Source: RHKX01 sp963743875 (GTDB lineage: Bacteria > Actinomycetota > Thermoleophilia > Solirubrobacterales > 70-9). From it: a DNA stretch of 64,000 nucleotides. Under the pieces are notes generated by a model. That model was not told where the DNA came from and made no database searches. It worked only from the letters and a program-made list of their open reading frames with translations. The stretch is from assembly GCA_963743875.1 (NCBI GenBank), contig CAVURM010000001.1:434001-498000 (forward strand), written 5' to 3'. The stretch's first letter is position 1; every line of letters starts with the position of its first letter. A program made the translations under genes and the position numbers. Below are positions 43,362 to 52,236 of the stretch, piece after piece.

Positions 43362-44051
43362 CTACAAGAGGCGCTCGAGCCCGACCGTGAGCGGATCCGG
43401 AAGGGTTCCGACCCTGCGACAGGCCAATACGACTCCCGGCATGAAGGAACTGCGGTCGATCGAGTCGTGGCGGATCGTCAGCGTTTGGCCCTCGCCGCCG
43501 AAAATGAGCTCCTGGTGAGCGACGAGACCGGGAAGCCTGATCGAGTGGATCGGCTGGTGAACGTTCGCGCCGGCGGCCTCGAGCAGCTCGGCCGTGCGCG
43601 CGGCCGTTCCCGAGGGCCGGTCGAGCTTCTTGTCGTGATGAAGCTCGACGATCTCGACCTCGGGCATGAACTCGGCGACCCGCTGGCCGATCTCCATCAT
43701 CAACACGGCGCCGATCGCGAAGTTGGGAGCGACGAACGCACGCCCTCCCTCCCCCCCGTTCCAATGATCGGCGGCGCACTTGCGCAGCTTCTCGAGGTCG
43801 AATCCGGTGGTCCCCACGACCACGCTCACCCCCGCATGAAGGCACTTGTGGGCGTTCGGGAGCGCCTGGTCAGGGACCGTGAAATCGACGACGACATCGG
43901 CGGCGTCGAGCACGTCCCCGAGTTCGGTTCCGAGTGACGGATCGGCGCGGCCACTGAGTTCGAGGCCGTCGGCACCGTGTACCGCCTCGCAGACCGCCGC
44001 TCCCATGCGGCCCGCCGCGCCGGCGACTGCAACTAGGATCGGGTCGGGCAT
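43362..44051 (-). CDS. dapB: 4-hydroxy-tetrahydrodipicolinate reductase
   Basis: 229 residues. The nucleotide-binding loop is VAGAAGRMG (about 8-16), with the substrate motif ELHHDKKLDRPSGTA. It reduces the DapA product with NAD(P)H to tetrahydrodipicolinate, which DapL then aminates. At 229 residues it is a little short but complete. ATG 44051 is unusual in lying back to back with the start of the plus-strand delta-60 gene, so the two promoters must overlap the opposite coding regions; TATGCT (44060-44065) is 8 nt upstream. Confidence 0.95.
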   Translation of the reverse strand: MPDPILVAVAGAAGRMGAAVCEAVHGADGLELSGRADPSLGTELGDVLDAADVVVDFTVPDQALPNAHKCLHAGVSVVVGTTGFDLEKLRKCAADHWNGGEGGRAFVAPNFAIGAVLMMEIGQRVAEFMPEVEIVELHHDKKLDRPSGTAARTAELLEAAGANVHQPIHSIRLPGLVAHQELIFGGEGQTLTIRHDSIDRSSFMPGVVLACRRVGTLPDPLTVGLERLL

Positions 44052-44067
44052 GCCGCGTCAGCATACG

Positions 44068-45393
44068 ATGAACCGGGCACGGAGTCGCACCCGTCTGGGT
44101 GCCGGCGCAATGGTGGCCGCCTGTCTGATCGCCTCGCCCGGCATCGGGGGGGCGCAGGCGGCCGACCCCTCGCCCTTTCTCGATCCTACCTTCGGCGAGG
44201 GCGGGCTCGCCCTGGCCGACTTCACCACGGGCGAGGACGGCGCGAACGCCGTCGACATCGGGTCGGACGGCAGCATCGTTGCTACCGGGTTCGGTGGTCT
44301 CGGCGATCCGAGCAGGCCGCACGTCGCCGGCTTCGCGTTCGCGAAGTACCTATCGAGCGGATCGCCCGATCTCGGCTTCTCGGGCGACGGACGGGCCCTG
44401 GTCGACTTCGGCTTCGTCAATCAGGCCGCGACCACGGCAGACATCGATTCCGCCGACCGGGTGGTGGCGACTGGGACGATCACCACCTTCGACGGCTCCA
44501 CATCGAGCATCGGGATCGCGAGGCTACTTCCCGAGGGCACCCCCGACCCCGGCTTCGGAGACGACGGGATGGTGGCGATTCAACCCGGGACGCTCAGCGC
44601 CTCCTACGACGCCGCAATCGACGCCGACGACGGAGTCGTCGTACTCGGCGCGGCGACCGGGGCGAGGGGCTTTCGTCCCACGCTGATCCGCTTTGAATCC
44701 GACGGTTCGCTCGACCAGTCCTTCGGCGCGGGAGGGATTCTCCAGTTCGGGAAGGTCGGCGAGGACGCCTACAAGGCGATCGCAATCGATCGGCGCGGGC
44801 GGTTGCTGATCGCCGGCGCTGCTCGTCCACAAGGATCGAAGCACGCCGTGCCGACCCTGCGCCGGATATCGCCGACCGGGAAGCTCGACCCCAGCTACGG
44901 TAGGGACGGCGTCGGGCTCCCCCTCGGGAGGATGGTGGGCGAGGGCGCTGCGGTGGTCCTCGACGAATCCGGACGGCCGCTCGTCACCGCGACCTGCGGC
45001 TGTGGCCCAAGCGGCGACGACGACTTCGCGGTCGGTCGGCTCACGGTCCGCGGTCGACCGGACGCCACGTTCAGCAAGGACGGCCGAGCCTACGTCCGGT
45101 TCGGGTCGAGGGACGCCCGCCCCGCTTCGATCGCCGTCGACCGCGCCAACGCTCAGATCGTGATCGCCGGCTCGGTCAGGGTCGACGGCGACAACGACTG
45201 GGCGTTGGCGCGCCTCAAGCCAAGCGGGAAGCCGGACAGGTCGTTTGGCGACGGCTTCACGATCTCTGCCTCGCTCGGCGGCGGCGTCGAGGGGATCCGC
45301 GAAATCACGGTCGATTCCGCCTCGAGGGTCGTCGCAGCCGGTCTCGGCGTCGGCCCGCTCGGCGCCGACTTCGCCGTTGCCCGCTTCCGCTGA
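44068..45393 (+). CDS. Secreted delta-60 repeat protein
   Basis: 441 residues. A signal peptide (about 1-32, ending near GGAQA) is followed by seven or eight copies of the delta-60 repeat, each with a pattern of the type LDPTFGxxGxAxxDF or DxxFGxxG and AxxxDxxGRxVxAG, forming a beta-propeller-like structure. Two Cys (TCGCGP) lie in the middle. Such proteins are exported and of unknown function. An ATG also occurs at 44050, which would overlap the dapB start codon; I prefer 44068 for the signal peptide. The stop is followed by a strong nested hairpin at 45396. Confidence 0.9.
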   Translation: MNRARSRTRLGAGAMVAACLIASPGIGGAQAADPSPFLDPTFGEGGLALADFTTGEDGANAVDIGSDGSIVATGFGGLGDPSRPHVAGFAFAKYLSSGSPDLGFSGDGRALVDFGFVNQAATTADIDSADRVVATGTITTFDGSTSSIGIARLLPEGTPDPGFGDDGMVAIQPGTLSASYDAAIDADDGVVVLGAATGARGFRPTLIRFESDGSLDQSFGAGGILQFGKVGEDAYKAIAIDRRGRLLIAGAARPQGSKHAVPTLRRISPTGKLDPSYGRDGVGLPLGRMVGEGAAVVLDESGRPLVTATCGCGPSGDDDFAVGRLTVRGRPDATFSKDGRAYVRFGSRDARPASIAVDRANAQIVIAGSVRVDGDNDWALARLKPSGKPDRSFGDGFTISASLGGGVEGIREITVDSASRVVAAGLGVGPLGADFAVARFR

Positions 45394-45395
45394 GC

Positions 45396-45442
45396 GCGAG
45401 GTGTCTGTAACCGGCCACAGGAGCCGGTTATTGGCACCTCGC
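45396..45442. terminator. Nested hairpin between convergent genes (same architecture as the repeat element, no box)
   Basis: The outer stem is GCGAGGTG (45396-45403) with 45435-45442. Symmetric 5-nt internal loops lead to the inner stem AACCGGC (45409-45415) with GCCGGTT (45423-45429) and a 7-nt loop. It starts just after the delta-60 stop and ends just before the M16 peptidase stop on the other strand, so a bidirectional terminator role is likely. The conserved box found in copies A-C is absent. Confidence 0.65.
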
Positions 45443-45446
45443 CGCG

Positions 45447-46736
45447 CTAGGTGGCCAGCGCGTCGCTGACGGGGGCGACTGCCTTGCGGAAGCGGTCCTC
45501 GTCGGCGCCGATGCAGGCGGCCGAGATGTTCTCCGGCGCGTAGAGCTCCTCGGCAAGCGCGGCGACGTCCTCGACGGTGACGGCGTCGATCTTGGCGATG
45601 ATCTCGTCGATGCTGAGGATCGGCAGATCGAACAGGGTCGCGCTGGCGTTTCGGCTCATCCGTGCCGAGGTCGATTCGAGCACGAGGACCGTGCGGCCCT
45701 TGACGTGCTCCTTGGCTCGCTTGAGCTCCTCGGCGCCGACGCCGTCCGCCCGCAGGGAGGCAAGTTCGCGGCCGATGATCTCGCAGGCTTCGGCGACGTT
45801 GTCCTCACGGGTTCCGACGTACATCGCGACGGTGCCCTGGTCGGCGAACTGCGCGGAGTAGGAGCCGACCGAGTAGGCGAGGCCGCGCTTCTCGCGCACC
45901 TCGCGGAACAGCCGGGATGAGCTGGAGCCGCCGAAGATCGTGTCCATCACGTTGAGCGAGTACCGCCGGTCGTCGCTGCGACTGATGCCGGGAGCGCCGA
46001 AGCAGATGTGGTACTGCTCGGTCTCCTTCGGGTAGAAGCGCAGTCGCCCGCCGGGCTCCGGCGGGCCGCCCAGGCCGCCATTTTGGGCCTCGACCGCGCC
46101 CCGGGAGGGCTGGAAATATTCGTTGACCATCTCGACGATGCGTTCGTGGTCGAGGCTGCCGGAGGCGGAGACGACCATGTTCGAGCTGACGTAGCGAGCC
46201 CGGTGGTAGGCGGAGATGTCGGGGATCGGCACGGTGCCGATGACGTCGGCGGTACCGAGGATGCGGCGGCCGAGCGGGGTGTCGCCGTAGATCGCGTCGC
46301 TGAGTACGTCGTGAACCCGATCGGAGGGCTCGTCCTCGTACATGGCGATCTCCTCGATCACGACCTGACGTTCGGAATCGATGTCCGGAAAGGTCGGCCT
46401 GAGGAACATCTCCGCAAGCAGGTCGAGGGCGGCCTCCGTGTGCTCGTCGAGAAAGCGCGAGTAGAGATTCGTGGTCTCCTTGCTCGTCGAAGCGTTCGTC
46501 GCGGCTCCGAGCGCATCGAAGTACTCGGAGATCTCGATCGCCGAGTAGCGCTCGGTGCCCTTGAAGAGCAGGTGCTCGAGAAAGTGCGAGACGCCGGCCT
46601 GAGCCGGCGTCTCGTCACGTGATCCCGTCTTGACCCAGAGCCCGAGGGCGACCGAGCGGACCGACGGTACGGCTTCGGTGACGACCTTGAGGCCGCCATC
46701 GAGTTCGGTCAGCTCGACGCCTTCGGGAAGGGCCAT
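45447..46736 (-). CDS. M16 family zinc peptidase (processing-peptidase-like)
   Basis: 429 residues. The inverted zinc motif HFLEH (H51, E54 catalytic, H55) and a third ligand near residue 131 (EEIAMYEDEP) are present, with the second M16 domain carrying FGGSSSSRLFREVREKRGLAYSV. The family cleaves peptides in a closed chamber. It follows pnp, as the homologous mlpA (ymxG) follows pnpA in Bacillus. ATG 46736 has AGGAG upstream. A specific substrate cannot be named. Confidence 0.92.
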   Translation of the reverse strand: MALPEGVELTELDGGLKVVTEAVPSVRSVALGLWVKTGSRDETPAQAGVSHFLEHLLFKGTERYSAIEISEYFDALGAATNASTSKETTNLYSRFLDEHTEAALDLLAEMFLRPTFPDIDSERQVVIEEIAMYEDEPSDRVHDVLSDAIYGDTPLGRRILGTADVIGTVPIPDISAYHRARYVSSNMVVSASGSLDHERIVEMVNEYFQPSRGAVEAQNGGLGGPPEPGGRLRFYPKETEQYHICFGAPGISRSDDRRYSLNVMDTIFGGSSSSRLFREVREKRGLAYSVGSYSAQFADQGTVAMYVGTREDNVAEACEIIGRELASLRADGVGAEELKRAKEHVKGRTVLVLESTSARMSRNASATLFDLPILSIDEIIAKIDAVTVEDVAALAEELYAPENISAACIGADEDRFRKAVAPVSDALAT

Positions 46737-46753
46737 CCAGTTACTCCTGAGTC

Positions 46754-48997
46754 CTAGTCGCGCCGACGGCGCTCGCCGCCGCGTCCGCCGCGATCACGAC
46801 CGCCGCGTCCGCCGCGATCGCCGCCACCGCCGCCACGTGGGCCGCGGTCGCCGCTGCCAACGGCTGCGAGCTCGTCCTTCGACTTACCGGCGACCTGTGG
46901 GTCGTCGGAGCGACGCAGGCCGATCCGGCCGCGCTCACGGTCGACCTCGACCACGGTCACGTCCAGCTCGTCGCCGGCGCTGAGAACGTCCTCGACGGTC
47001 TCGACCCGCTCACCGGGCTTGACCGCCGAGATGTGCAGGAGGCCATCGGTGCCCTTGACCAGCTCGACGAATGCGCCAAAGGTCGTGGTCTTGACGACCT
47101 TGCCCTTGAACGTGTCGCCGACCTCGGCCTCGCGTGTCATGGCGCTGATCTGGGCGATGCAGGCCTCGACCAGCTCCCCGTTCGCAGCGTAGACGCGAAT
47201 CGTGCCGTCGTCCTCGACGTCGATCTGCGCCTCGAACTCCTCCGACAGGCCGCGAATGGTCTCGCCGCCCTTGCCGATGACCGCTCCGATCTTCTCCGGG
47301 TCGATCCTGATCGACTCGATCCGCGGAGCGGTTGGGCTGAGCTGATCGCGCGGCCCGTCGATCGCCTCGGCCATCTTGCCGAGGATGAAGAGTCGACCCT
47401 GTCGGGCCTGCTCCAGCGCCTCGCGCAGAATGTCGAAGGTCACGCCGGTGATCTTGATGTCCATCTGGAGGGCGTTGATGCCCTCCTCGGTGCCTGCGAC
47501 CTTGAAGTCCATGTCGCCGAGGTGATCCTCGACGCCGGCGATGTCGGTCAGCACGATCACATGCTCGTCCTCCTTGATCAGACCCATGGCGACGCCGGCG
47601 ACCGGTGCGGAGACCGGAACGCCCGCTGCCTGCAGGGCCATCGAGGAGGCGCAGACCGAACCCATCGACGAGGAGCCGTTGGACTCGAGCGTCTCGGAGA
47701 CGACCCGGGTCACGTAGGGGAAGTCCTCCACGCTCGGGATCGTCGGCTGCAGGGCGCGCTCGGCGAGCGCGCCGTGCCCGATGTCGCGACGCTTCGGACC
47801 ACGCATGAACCCAGCTTCGCCGACCGAGTAGGGCGGGAAGTTGTAGTGGTGGAAGAAGGTCTTGGTCTCCTGCAGCCCGAGGTTGTCGAGTCGCATGTCC
47901 ATCCTCGTCGTGCCGAGGGCGACGTTCGAGAGGATCTGCGTCTCACCGCGGGTGAACAGCGCCGAGCCGTGCACGCGGGGAGAGATGTCGACCTCGGTCT
48001 CGATCGGACGGATCTCATCCTGAGCTCGACCATCGGGACGCTTCTTGTCGACTGCGATCCGCTTGCGGATCGTCGACTTCTCGATCGCGTTGAAGGCCGT
48101 CGAGACCTCGCTGCGGCGAGCGGCGTCGGCCTCTTCGTCACCGGTCTCCGGCGCGTACTGGGCGACTACCGCGTCCTTGATCGCCTCGATCGCCTCCTGG
48201 CGGGCCAGCTTCTCGGGGACGCTGGTCGCCTCATCGATCGCGTTCTGATGCGAGTCGACGATTTGGGCGAGCAGAGCTTCGTCGATCGTCGGAGCCTCGA
48301 CGCCGACCTTCTCCTTGCCGGCCTCCGACTGCAGATCCTCCATCGCGCCGACGAGCTTCTTGATCTCGGCGTGGGCGATGTCGAGTGCGTCAAGCACCTC
48401 GGCCTCGGTGACGTTGTCGGCACCGCATTCGACCATCAAAATCGCGTCCTTGGAGCCGGAGACGATCAGGTCCATCTCGAGGTTCTCATGCTGCTCCTCG
48501 GGAGGGTTGACGACGAAGTCACCGTCGAGCTTGCCGACGCGGACGGCGCCGACGTGCTCGGCGACGGGAACCGGCGAGATCGCCAGCGCGGCCGATGCGC
48601 CGTTCATGGCGAGGATGTCGTAGGGATGCACGTGGTCGACCGAGAGCGGCGTCGAGACGAGCTGCGTCTCGTGATGCCAGCCCTTGGGGAAGAGCGGCCG
48701 CAGCGGGCGGTCGATCATCCGAGCGGTGAGCGTTGCCTTCTCACCTGCGCGTGCCTCGCGACGGAAGTAGGAGCCGGGGATCTTGCCGACGGCGTAGTGC
48801 CGCTCTTCGACGTCCACGGTCAGGGGGAGGAAGTCCACATCGCGCAGGTTGCCCATCGTCGCGGTGCAGAGGACCATCGTGTCGCCGCTGCGGACGACGA
48901 CTGCGCCGCTCGCCTGGCGGGCGAGCTTGCCCGTCTCGAAGGAGATTTCTTCCCCGCCGATCTCCACGGAGACGCTCTTAACGTCAAACATAGTCAT
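46754..48997 (-). CDS. pnp: Polyribonucleotide nucleotidyltransferase
   Basis: 747 residues. Two RNase PH cores, the helical middle, a KH domain (IGAVIGKGGETIRGL) and an S1 domain (GDTFKGKVVKTTTFGAFVEL). The C-terminus adds a Gly/Arg/Asp-rich tail with many RGG-like turns (about the last 35 residues), common in actinobacterial PNPases and likely to bind RNA. It degrades RNA 3'-to-5' with phosphate. Start at ATG 48997, or ATG 48991 two codons on. A 147-nt leader separates it from the gene before it. Confidence 0.97.
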   Translation of the reverse strand: MTMFDVKSVSVEIGGEEISFETGKLARQASGAVVVRSGDTMVLCTATMGNLRDVDFLPLTVDVEERHYAVGKIPGSYFRREARAGEKATLTARMIDRPLRPLFPKGWHHETQLVSTPLSVDHVHPYDILAMNGASAALAISPVPVAEHVGAVRVGKLDGDFVVNPPEEQHENLEMDLIVSGSKDAILMVECGADNVTEAEVLDALDIAHAEIKKLVGAMEDLQSEAGKEKVGVEAPTIDEALLAQIVDSHQNAIDEATSVPEKLARQEAIEAIKDAVVAQYAPETGDEEADAARRSEVSTAFNAIEKSTIRKRIAVDKKRPDGRAQDEIRPIETEVDISPRVHGSALFTRGETQILSNVALGTTRMDMRLDNLGLQETKTFFHHYNFPPYSVGEAGFMRGPKRRDIGHGALAERALQPTIPSVEDFPYVTRVVSETLESNGSSSMGSVCASSMALQAAGVPVSAPVAGVAMGLIKEDEHVIVLTDIAGVEDHLGDMDFKVAGTEEGINALQMDIKITGVTFDILREALEQARQGRLFILGKMAEAIDGPRDQLSPTAPRIESIRIDPEKIGAVIGKGGETIRGLSEEFEAQIDVEDDGTIRVYAANGELVEACIAQISAMTREAEVGDTFKGKVVKTTTFGAFVELVKGTDGLLHISAVKPGERVETVEDVLSAGDELDVTVVEVDRERGRIGLRRSDDPQVAGKSKDELAAVGSGDRGPRGGGGGDRGGRGGRDRGGRGGERRRRD

Positions 48998-49144
48998 CTA
49001 TTCGTTTTTCCTTCCGGGGCCGTCGCTTCCGTTGATGGCGCGGGAATCTGGGACCCGCGAGGTGACGACCCGAATGATTCGGATTGATTTATCCGGCGGG
49101 AGAGTACAGATGCCGCTGATCGCGGCGTTTCCCGGCCGGCCCGA

Positions 49145-49651
49145 TCAGCGGAGCGCCCGCAGGGCGGCCGTCAAGTCGCCGATCAGCGGCTTCCCGGAGG
49201 CGAATCCGGCCGGGGTCGCCGTGACTCCGGCCCTGATCCCGCTGCGGAAGTCGCGACGGACCCGATCGGCAACCGGAGCGCTTCCGCGATCGAGCTGAAA
49301 CCGGTCGAGATCGAGGCCGAGATCGCGGACCCGATCCCACAGGTGCGGGTCGTCGACATGCGCCCGGTCGCTCAACAGCGAATCCCAGAACTCCCAGAAG
49401 GCGTCCTCGGACTGCAGCGAGACCGCCTCGGCGGCGGCGTGAAGCGCCGGCGAGCGCGGACGCTTGCTGGCCACCGGGAAGTGCCGCACGCAGAGCTCCA
49501 ACGACAGGCTGTTGATCGCCGCCCAGGTTCCCGCGCAGCGCGGGCAGGCAAGGTCGAGGTAGACGATTGCCGCAGCGCCCCGACCGCGCACGTGGTCGTC
49601 AGGGCCACGCTCGGGGACCGCGGCGCTCCCCAGTGAGGGAGTGGCCGGCAT
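49145..49651 (-). CDS. Thioredoxin-fold (DsbA-like) protein with CPRC motif
   Basis: 168 residues. The strand YLDLACPRCAGTW carries a CxxC pair C36 and C39 in the position of DsbA-type FxCPYC motifs, followed by a helical insertion and the cis-Pro strand AGVTATPAGFASG near the C-terminus. No signal peptide is present, so a cytoplasmic dithiol oxidoreductase or an NhaA-C-terminal-like protein is likely. It is between a peroxiredoxin and pnp on the same strand and may serve as electron donor to that peroxiredoxin; this is inferred from position. Confidence 0.8.
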   Translation of the reverse strand: MPATPSLGSAAVPERGPDDHVRGRGAAAIVYLDLACPRCAGTWAAINSLSLELCVRHFPVASKRPRSPALHAAAEAVSLQSEDAFWEFWDSLLSDRAHVDDPHLWDRVRDLGLDLDRFQLDRGSAPVADRVRRDFRSGIRAGVTATPAGFASGKPLIGDLTAALRALR

Positions 49652-49658
49652 GATCGAC

Positions 49659-50117
49659 TCAGGCGGCCGCGTCGAGCGCGTCGAAGATCAGGTTCGCGCC
49701 CGGGATCTCCAGGGGCGTCGGTGTCGCGTGGGACCAGAGCACGGTGCCCTCGCCGTCGACCAGCACGAGCGAACGGTTCGAGTGGCCGTACTCCGGCAGG
49801 TAGGCGCCGTAGGCCTCGCTGACAGCGCCCTTGGGATGGAAATCGGCGAGCAGGGGGATCTCGAGACTCAGCAACTCGCGGAAGGCCGCGTGGCAGGGGT
49901 AGGAGTCGACGCTGACACCCACCAGGGAGGCATCATGGTCGGCGATCTCCCCGAGCACCTCCTGATAGATCGAGAGTTGATCGGTGCAGAGGGGGCTGAA
50001 GTCGAGCGGGTAGAAGGCCAGGACCAGCTTGCGGCCGACGAACTCGACCAGCGAGACGGGGTTTCCGTCCTGGTCGTCGAGCGTGAAGTCGGGCGCCTTT
50101 GACCCCGGTTGGATCAC
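49659..50117 (-). CDS. Peroxiredoxin, AhpE-like
   Basis: 152 residues. The peroxidatic Cys is C44 in FSPLCTDQL, with Arg in the usual pocket. Another Cys lies at SYPCHAAF. It is closest in pattern to the AhpE-type one-Cys peroxiredoxins of actinobacteria, which depend on external thiols. It lies 7 nt upstream of the CPRC protein and 24 nt downstream of rpsO. It is distinct from the Bcp-type enzyme at 11643. Confidence 0.88.
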   Translation of the reverse strand: MIQPGSKAPDFTLDDQDGNPVSLVEFVGRKLVLAFYPLDFSPLCTDQLSIYQEVLGEIADHDASLVGVSVDSYPCHAAFRELLSLEIPLLADFHPKGAVSEAYGAYLPEYGHSNRSLVLVDGEGTVLWSHATPTPLEIPGANLIFDALDAAA

Positions 50118-50141
50118 TCTTGCTCCGGGCGGGCGGGTCGC

Positions 50142-50411
50142 TCAGCGGCGCAGGCCGAGCTCGGAGACCAGGGCGCGATAGCGCTCCAGGTCGGTGCGCT
50201 CCAGGTAGCGCAGCAGGCGACGGCGACGGCCGACGAGCATCAGCAAGCCGCGACGGGAATGGTGATCCTTGCTGTGCGTACGGAGGTGCTCGGTGAGCTC
50301 GTTGATCCGCGCGGTCAACAGCGCCACCTGAACCTCGGTGGATCCGGTGTCGGCGCCGTCGCGGCCGTACTTGTCGACCAGTTCGGTCTTTTGTTCCTTG
50401 GTCAGCGACAT
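50142..50411 (-). CDS. rpsO: 30S ribosomal protein S15
   Basis: 89 residues, complete and canonical: TGSTEVQVALLTARINELTEHL, KDHHSRRGLLMLVGRRRRLLRYL. S15 binds the central domain of 16S rRNA early in 30S assembly. It stands after ribF, as in most bacteria, but pnp is separated from it by two redox genes. ATG 50411 has a GAAAGAGAC ribosome-site region just upstream. Confidence 0.97.
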   Translation of the reverse strand: MSLTKEQKTELVDKYGRDGADTGSTEVQVALLTARINELTEHLRTHSKDHHSRRGLLMLVGRRRRLLRYLERTDLERYRALVSELGLRR

Positions 50412-50457
50412 GGGTCTCTTTCAAGCATAGGGGGCGCGACCGCGTTCGTGGGGCGCC

Positions 50458-51345
50458 TCAGGGACGCGAGAAGGTAGCACAGACCTCGCGCGCCTCCTCG
50501 ACGTCGCGATGCATCTGCTCGACCAATTCCTCGACCCCGTTGAATCGCTTCTCCCCCCGGAGCCGCTTGACGAACGCCACTCGCAGCGGCTTGCCGTAGA
50601 GGTCCTCGTCGTGATCGATGATGTGCGTCTCGATCAGGACGCCGCGGCCGCTTTCGAACGTCGGCCGGACGCCGACGTTGACCGCCGCGGGCAGGCCGTT
50701 CGCAAATGCCGCGTAGATCCCGTAGCCGGGGTAGAGGTAGTGCTCGTCGGGCACGATGTTGGCGGTGGGAAAGCCGAGCGTGCGGCCGCGGCGATCCCCC
50801 GAGACGACCTCGCCCTCGAACATGAACGGAGACCCGAGGCACCGCTGGGCGCCGACCACGTCCCCGGCGGCGACCAGCGCCCGGATGCGGGTGGAAGAGA
50901 CGGTTTCGGCGCCGACCTCGACGAGCGGCACGACCGTCGTGTCGAACTCGTCCCGCGAGGCGAGCATCTCGGGGGTTCCCTTGGCCTTCGCACCGAACCG
51001 GAAGTTCTCCCCCACCCGGACCTGCTCGGCACCCAGCCGCTCAACGAGAATCTTCGAGCAGAAGTGCTCGGGGGCGATTGAGGAGAACTCCCGATCGAAG
51101 GGGATCACGACCAGCTCATCAACCCCCAGTCCCTCGATCACATCGCGTTTGACCGGGAACGGCATGATCAACTTCGGAGCAGCCTCGGGGTGGATGACCG
51201 AGAGCGGGTGGGGCTCGAACGTGAGCACCGTGTTCGCGCCGTCGATCACCTTGCGGTGGCCGACGTGGACGCCATCGAAGCTGCCGATCGCGATCTTCCG
51301 CGGGCGGGGCGTGGCCTCGTTGAGTTGTGTGACCTTGATGTTCAT
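50458..51345 (-). CDS. ribF: Bifunctional riboflavin kinase/FAD synthetase
   Basis: 295 residues. The N-terminal FAD synthetase has AIGSFDGVHVGHRKVI and the later SSTRIRALV; the C-terminal riboflavin kinase has GRTLGFPTANI, IYAAF and the Glu-bearing ETHIIDHDEDLYG. It converts riboflavin to FMN and FAD in the cytoplasm. The start is set at ATG 51345 as the conserved region begins shortly after; the frame extends 10 codons upstream into the gap after truB. It is part of the nusA-infB-rbfA-nrnA-truB-ribF-rpsO run. Confidence 0.95.
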   Translation of the reverse strand: MNIKVTQLNEATPRPRKIAIGSFDGVHVGHRKVIDGANTVLTFEPHPLSVIHPEAAPKLIMPFPVKRDVIEGLGVDELVVIPFDREFSSIAPEHFCSKILVERLGAEQVRVGENFRFGAKAKGTPEMLASRDEFDTTVVPLVEVGAETVSSTRIRALVAAGDVVGAQRCLGSPFMFEGEVVSGDRRGRTLGFPTANIVPDEHYLYPGYGIYAAFANGLPAAVNVGVRPTFESGRGVLIETHIIDHDEDLYGKPLRVAFVKRLRGEKRFNGVEELVEQMHRDVEEAREVCATFSRP

Positions 51346-51375
51346 CTCGAATGCGCGGTGCGCGTCCCTACTCAA

Positions 51376-52236
51376 TCAGGTCGCCGACGAAGGCAGCACG
51401 ACTTCGGTGTGGAGCAGGCCGTCGACCACCTGAGCGACCGCGACCAGTCGACCTTCGTGGAGGAGGCTGATCGGGCCCTCCTGCGACCTCGCCGGCCCAA
51501 CCGGGGCCGGGATCCTGATGCCGTTTCGCACCAGGCGCTCGGCTTCCGGGTCGAGTTCGACCGCCGGCAGGTGGCCGACCAGGTCCTCGACGGGCCTGAT
51601 CGATTCCTCGCCATCGCCCTCGGGAAGGCGCAGATCTCCGATCGCGATGCGCCGGAGTGACTCGCAGTAGGCGTCATCGAGCTCCTCGATCAAGGTCCGG
51701 ATATAGGTCCCGGCCGAGCATTCGATCTCGAACGTGGCGGTCCCTTCCCCGGTCCTGATCAGCTCGGCCCGGTAGACCTCGACCTCGCGCGTGGGTCGGT
51801 CAACCTCCTCCCCGCGCCGGGCCTTCTTGTAGAGGCGCTCACCGTCGACCCGGACGGCGGACGTCATCGGCACGGTCTGCATGATCGAGCCGGTCGGGAG
51901 GGCCAGATGATCGGGGGGCGGGCGGCGCCCCGTCTCGGTCAGCTCGCCGTCGGGATCTCCGGTGGTCGACGTCCACCCGAGGCGCGCCGTCGCGACATAG
52001 GTCTTCGGCAGACCGAGCACGTATCGCTGCAGGCGCGTGGCGGCCCCCAGGAGGATGACGAGCAAGCCGGTGGCGAACGGATCGAGCGTGCCCGCGTGGC
52101 CGGCCTTCAGCCCGAGATCTCGCCGGTAGCGGTCGACGACGTCATGGGAGGTGACTCCAGCCGGCTTGTCGCTGCAGATGAAACCGGCCGCTGGCGTGGA
52201 TCGATCGGTCTCAGGCAAGCCCGGCGCGGGTCTCAT
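51376..52236 (-). CDS. truB: tRNA pseudouridine(55) synthase
   Basis: 286 residues. The catalytic Asp is D52 in GHAGTLDPFATGLL, followed by YVATARLGW and the SAGTYIRTLIEELD motif. It isomerises U55 in the T loop of tRNA. ATG 52236 lies inside the end of nrnA (26-nt overlap), so translation is coupled; the frame continues nine codons upstream. It is followed by ribF after 30 nt. Confidence 0.95.
   Translation of the reverse strand: MRPAPGLPETDRSTPAAGFICSDKPAGVTSHDVVDRYRRDLGLKAGHAGTLDPFATGLLVILLGAATRLQRYVLGLPKTYVATARLGWTSTTGDPDGELTETGRRPPPDHLALPTGSIMQTVPMTSAVRVDGERLYKKARRGEEVDRPTREVEVYRAELIRTGEGTATFEIECSAGTYIRTLIEELDDAYCESLRRIAIGDLRLPEGDGEESIRPVEDLVGHLPAVELDPEAERLVRNGIRIPAPVGPARSQEGPISLLHEGRLVAVAQVVDGLLHTEVVLPSSAT

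Noticed and set aside
46754..46860. GCC/CGC-rich tandem-like DNA
   Set aside because: It is the codon repeat of the Arg/Gly tail of PNPase, not an independent repeat.
49060..49085. Inverted repeat CCGAAT-C-ATTCGG in the pnp leader as an RNase III-type site
   Set aside because: Only 6 bp with a one-base centre, too small to form a stable processed hairpin.
47033..49087. 684-codon plus-strand ORF opposite pnp
   Set aside because: Shadow of PNPase; no domain pattern and biased composition.
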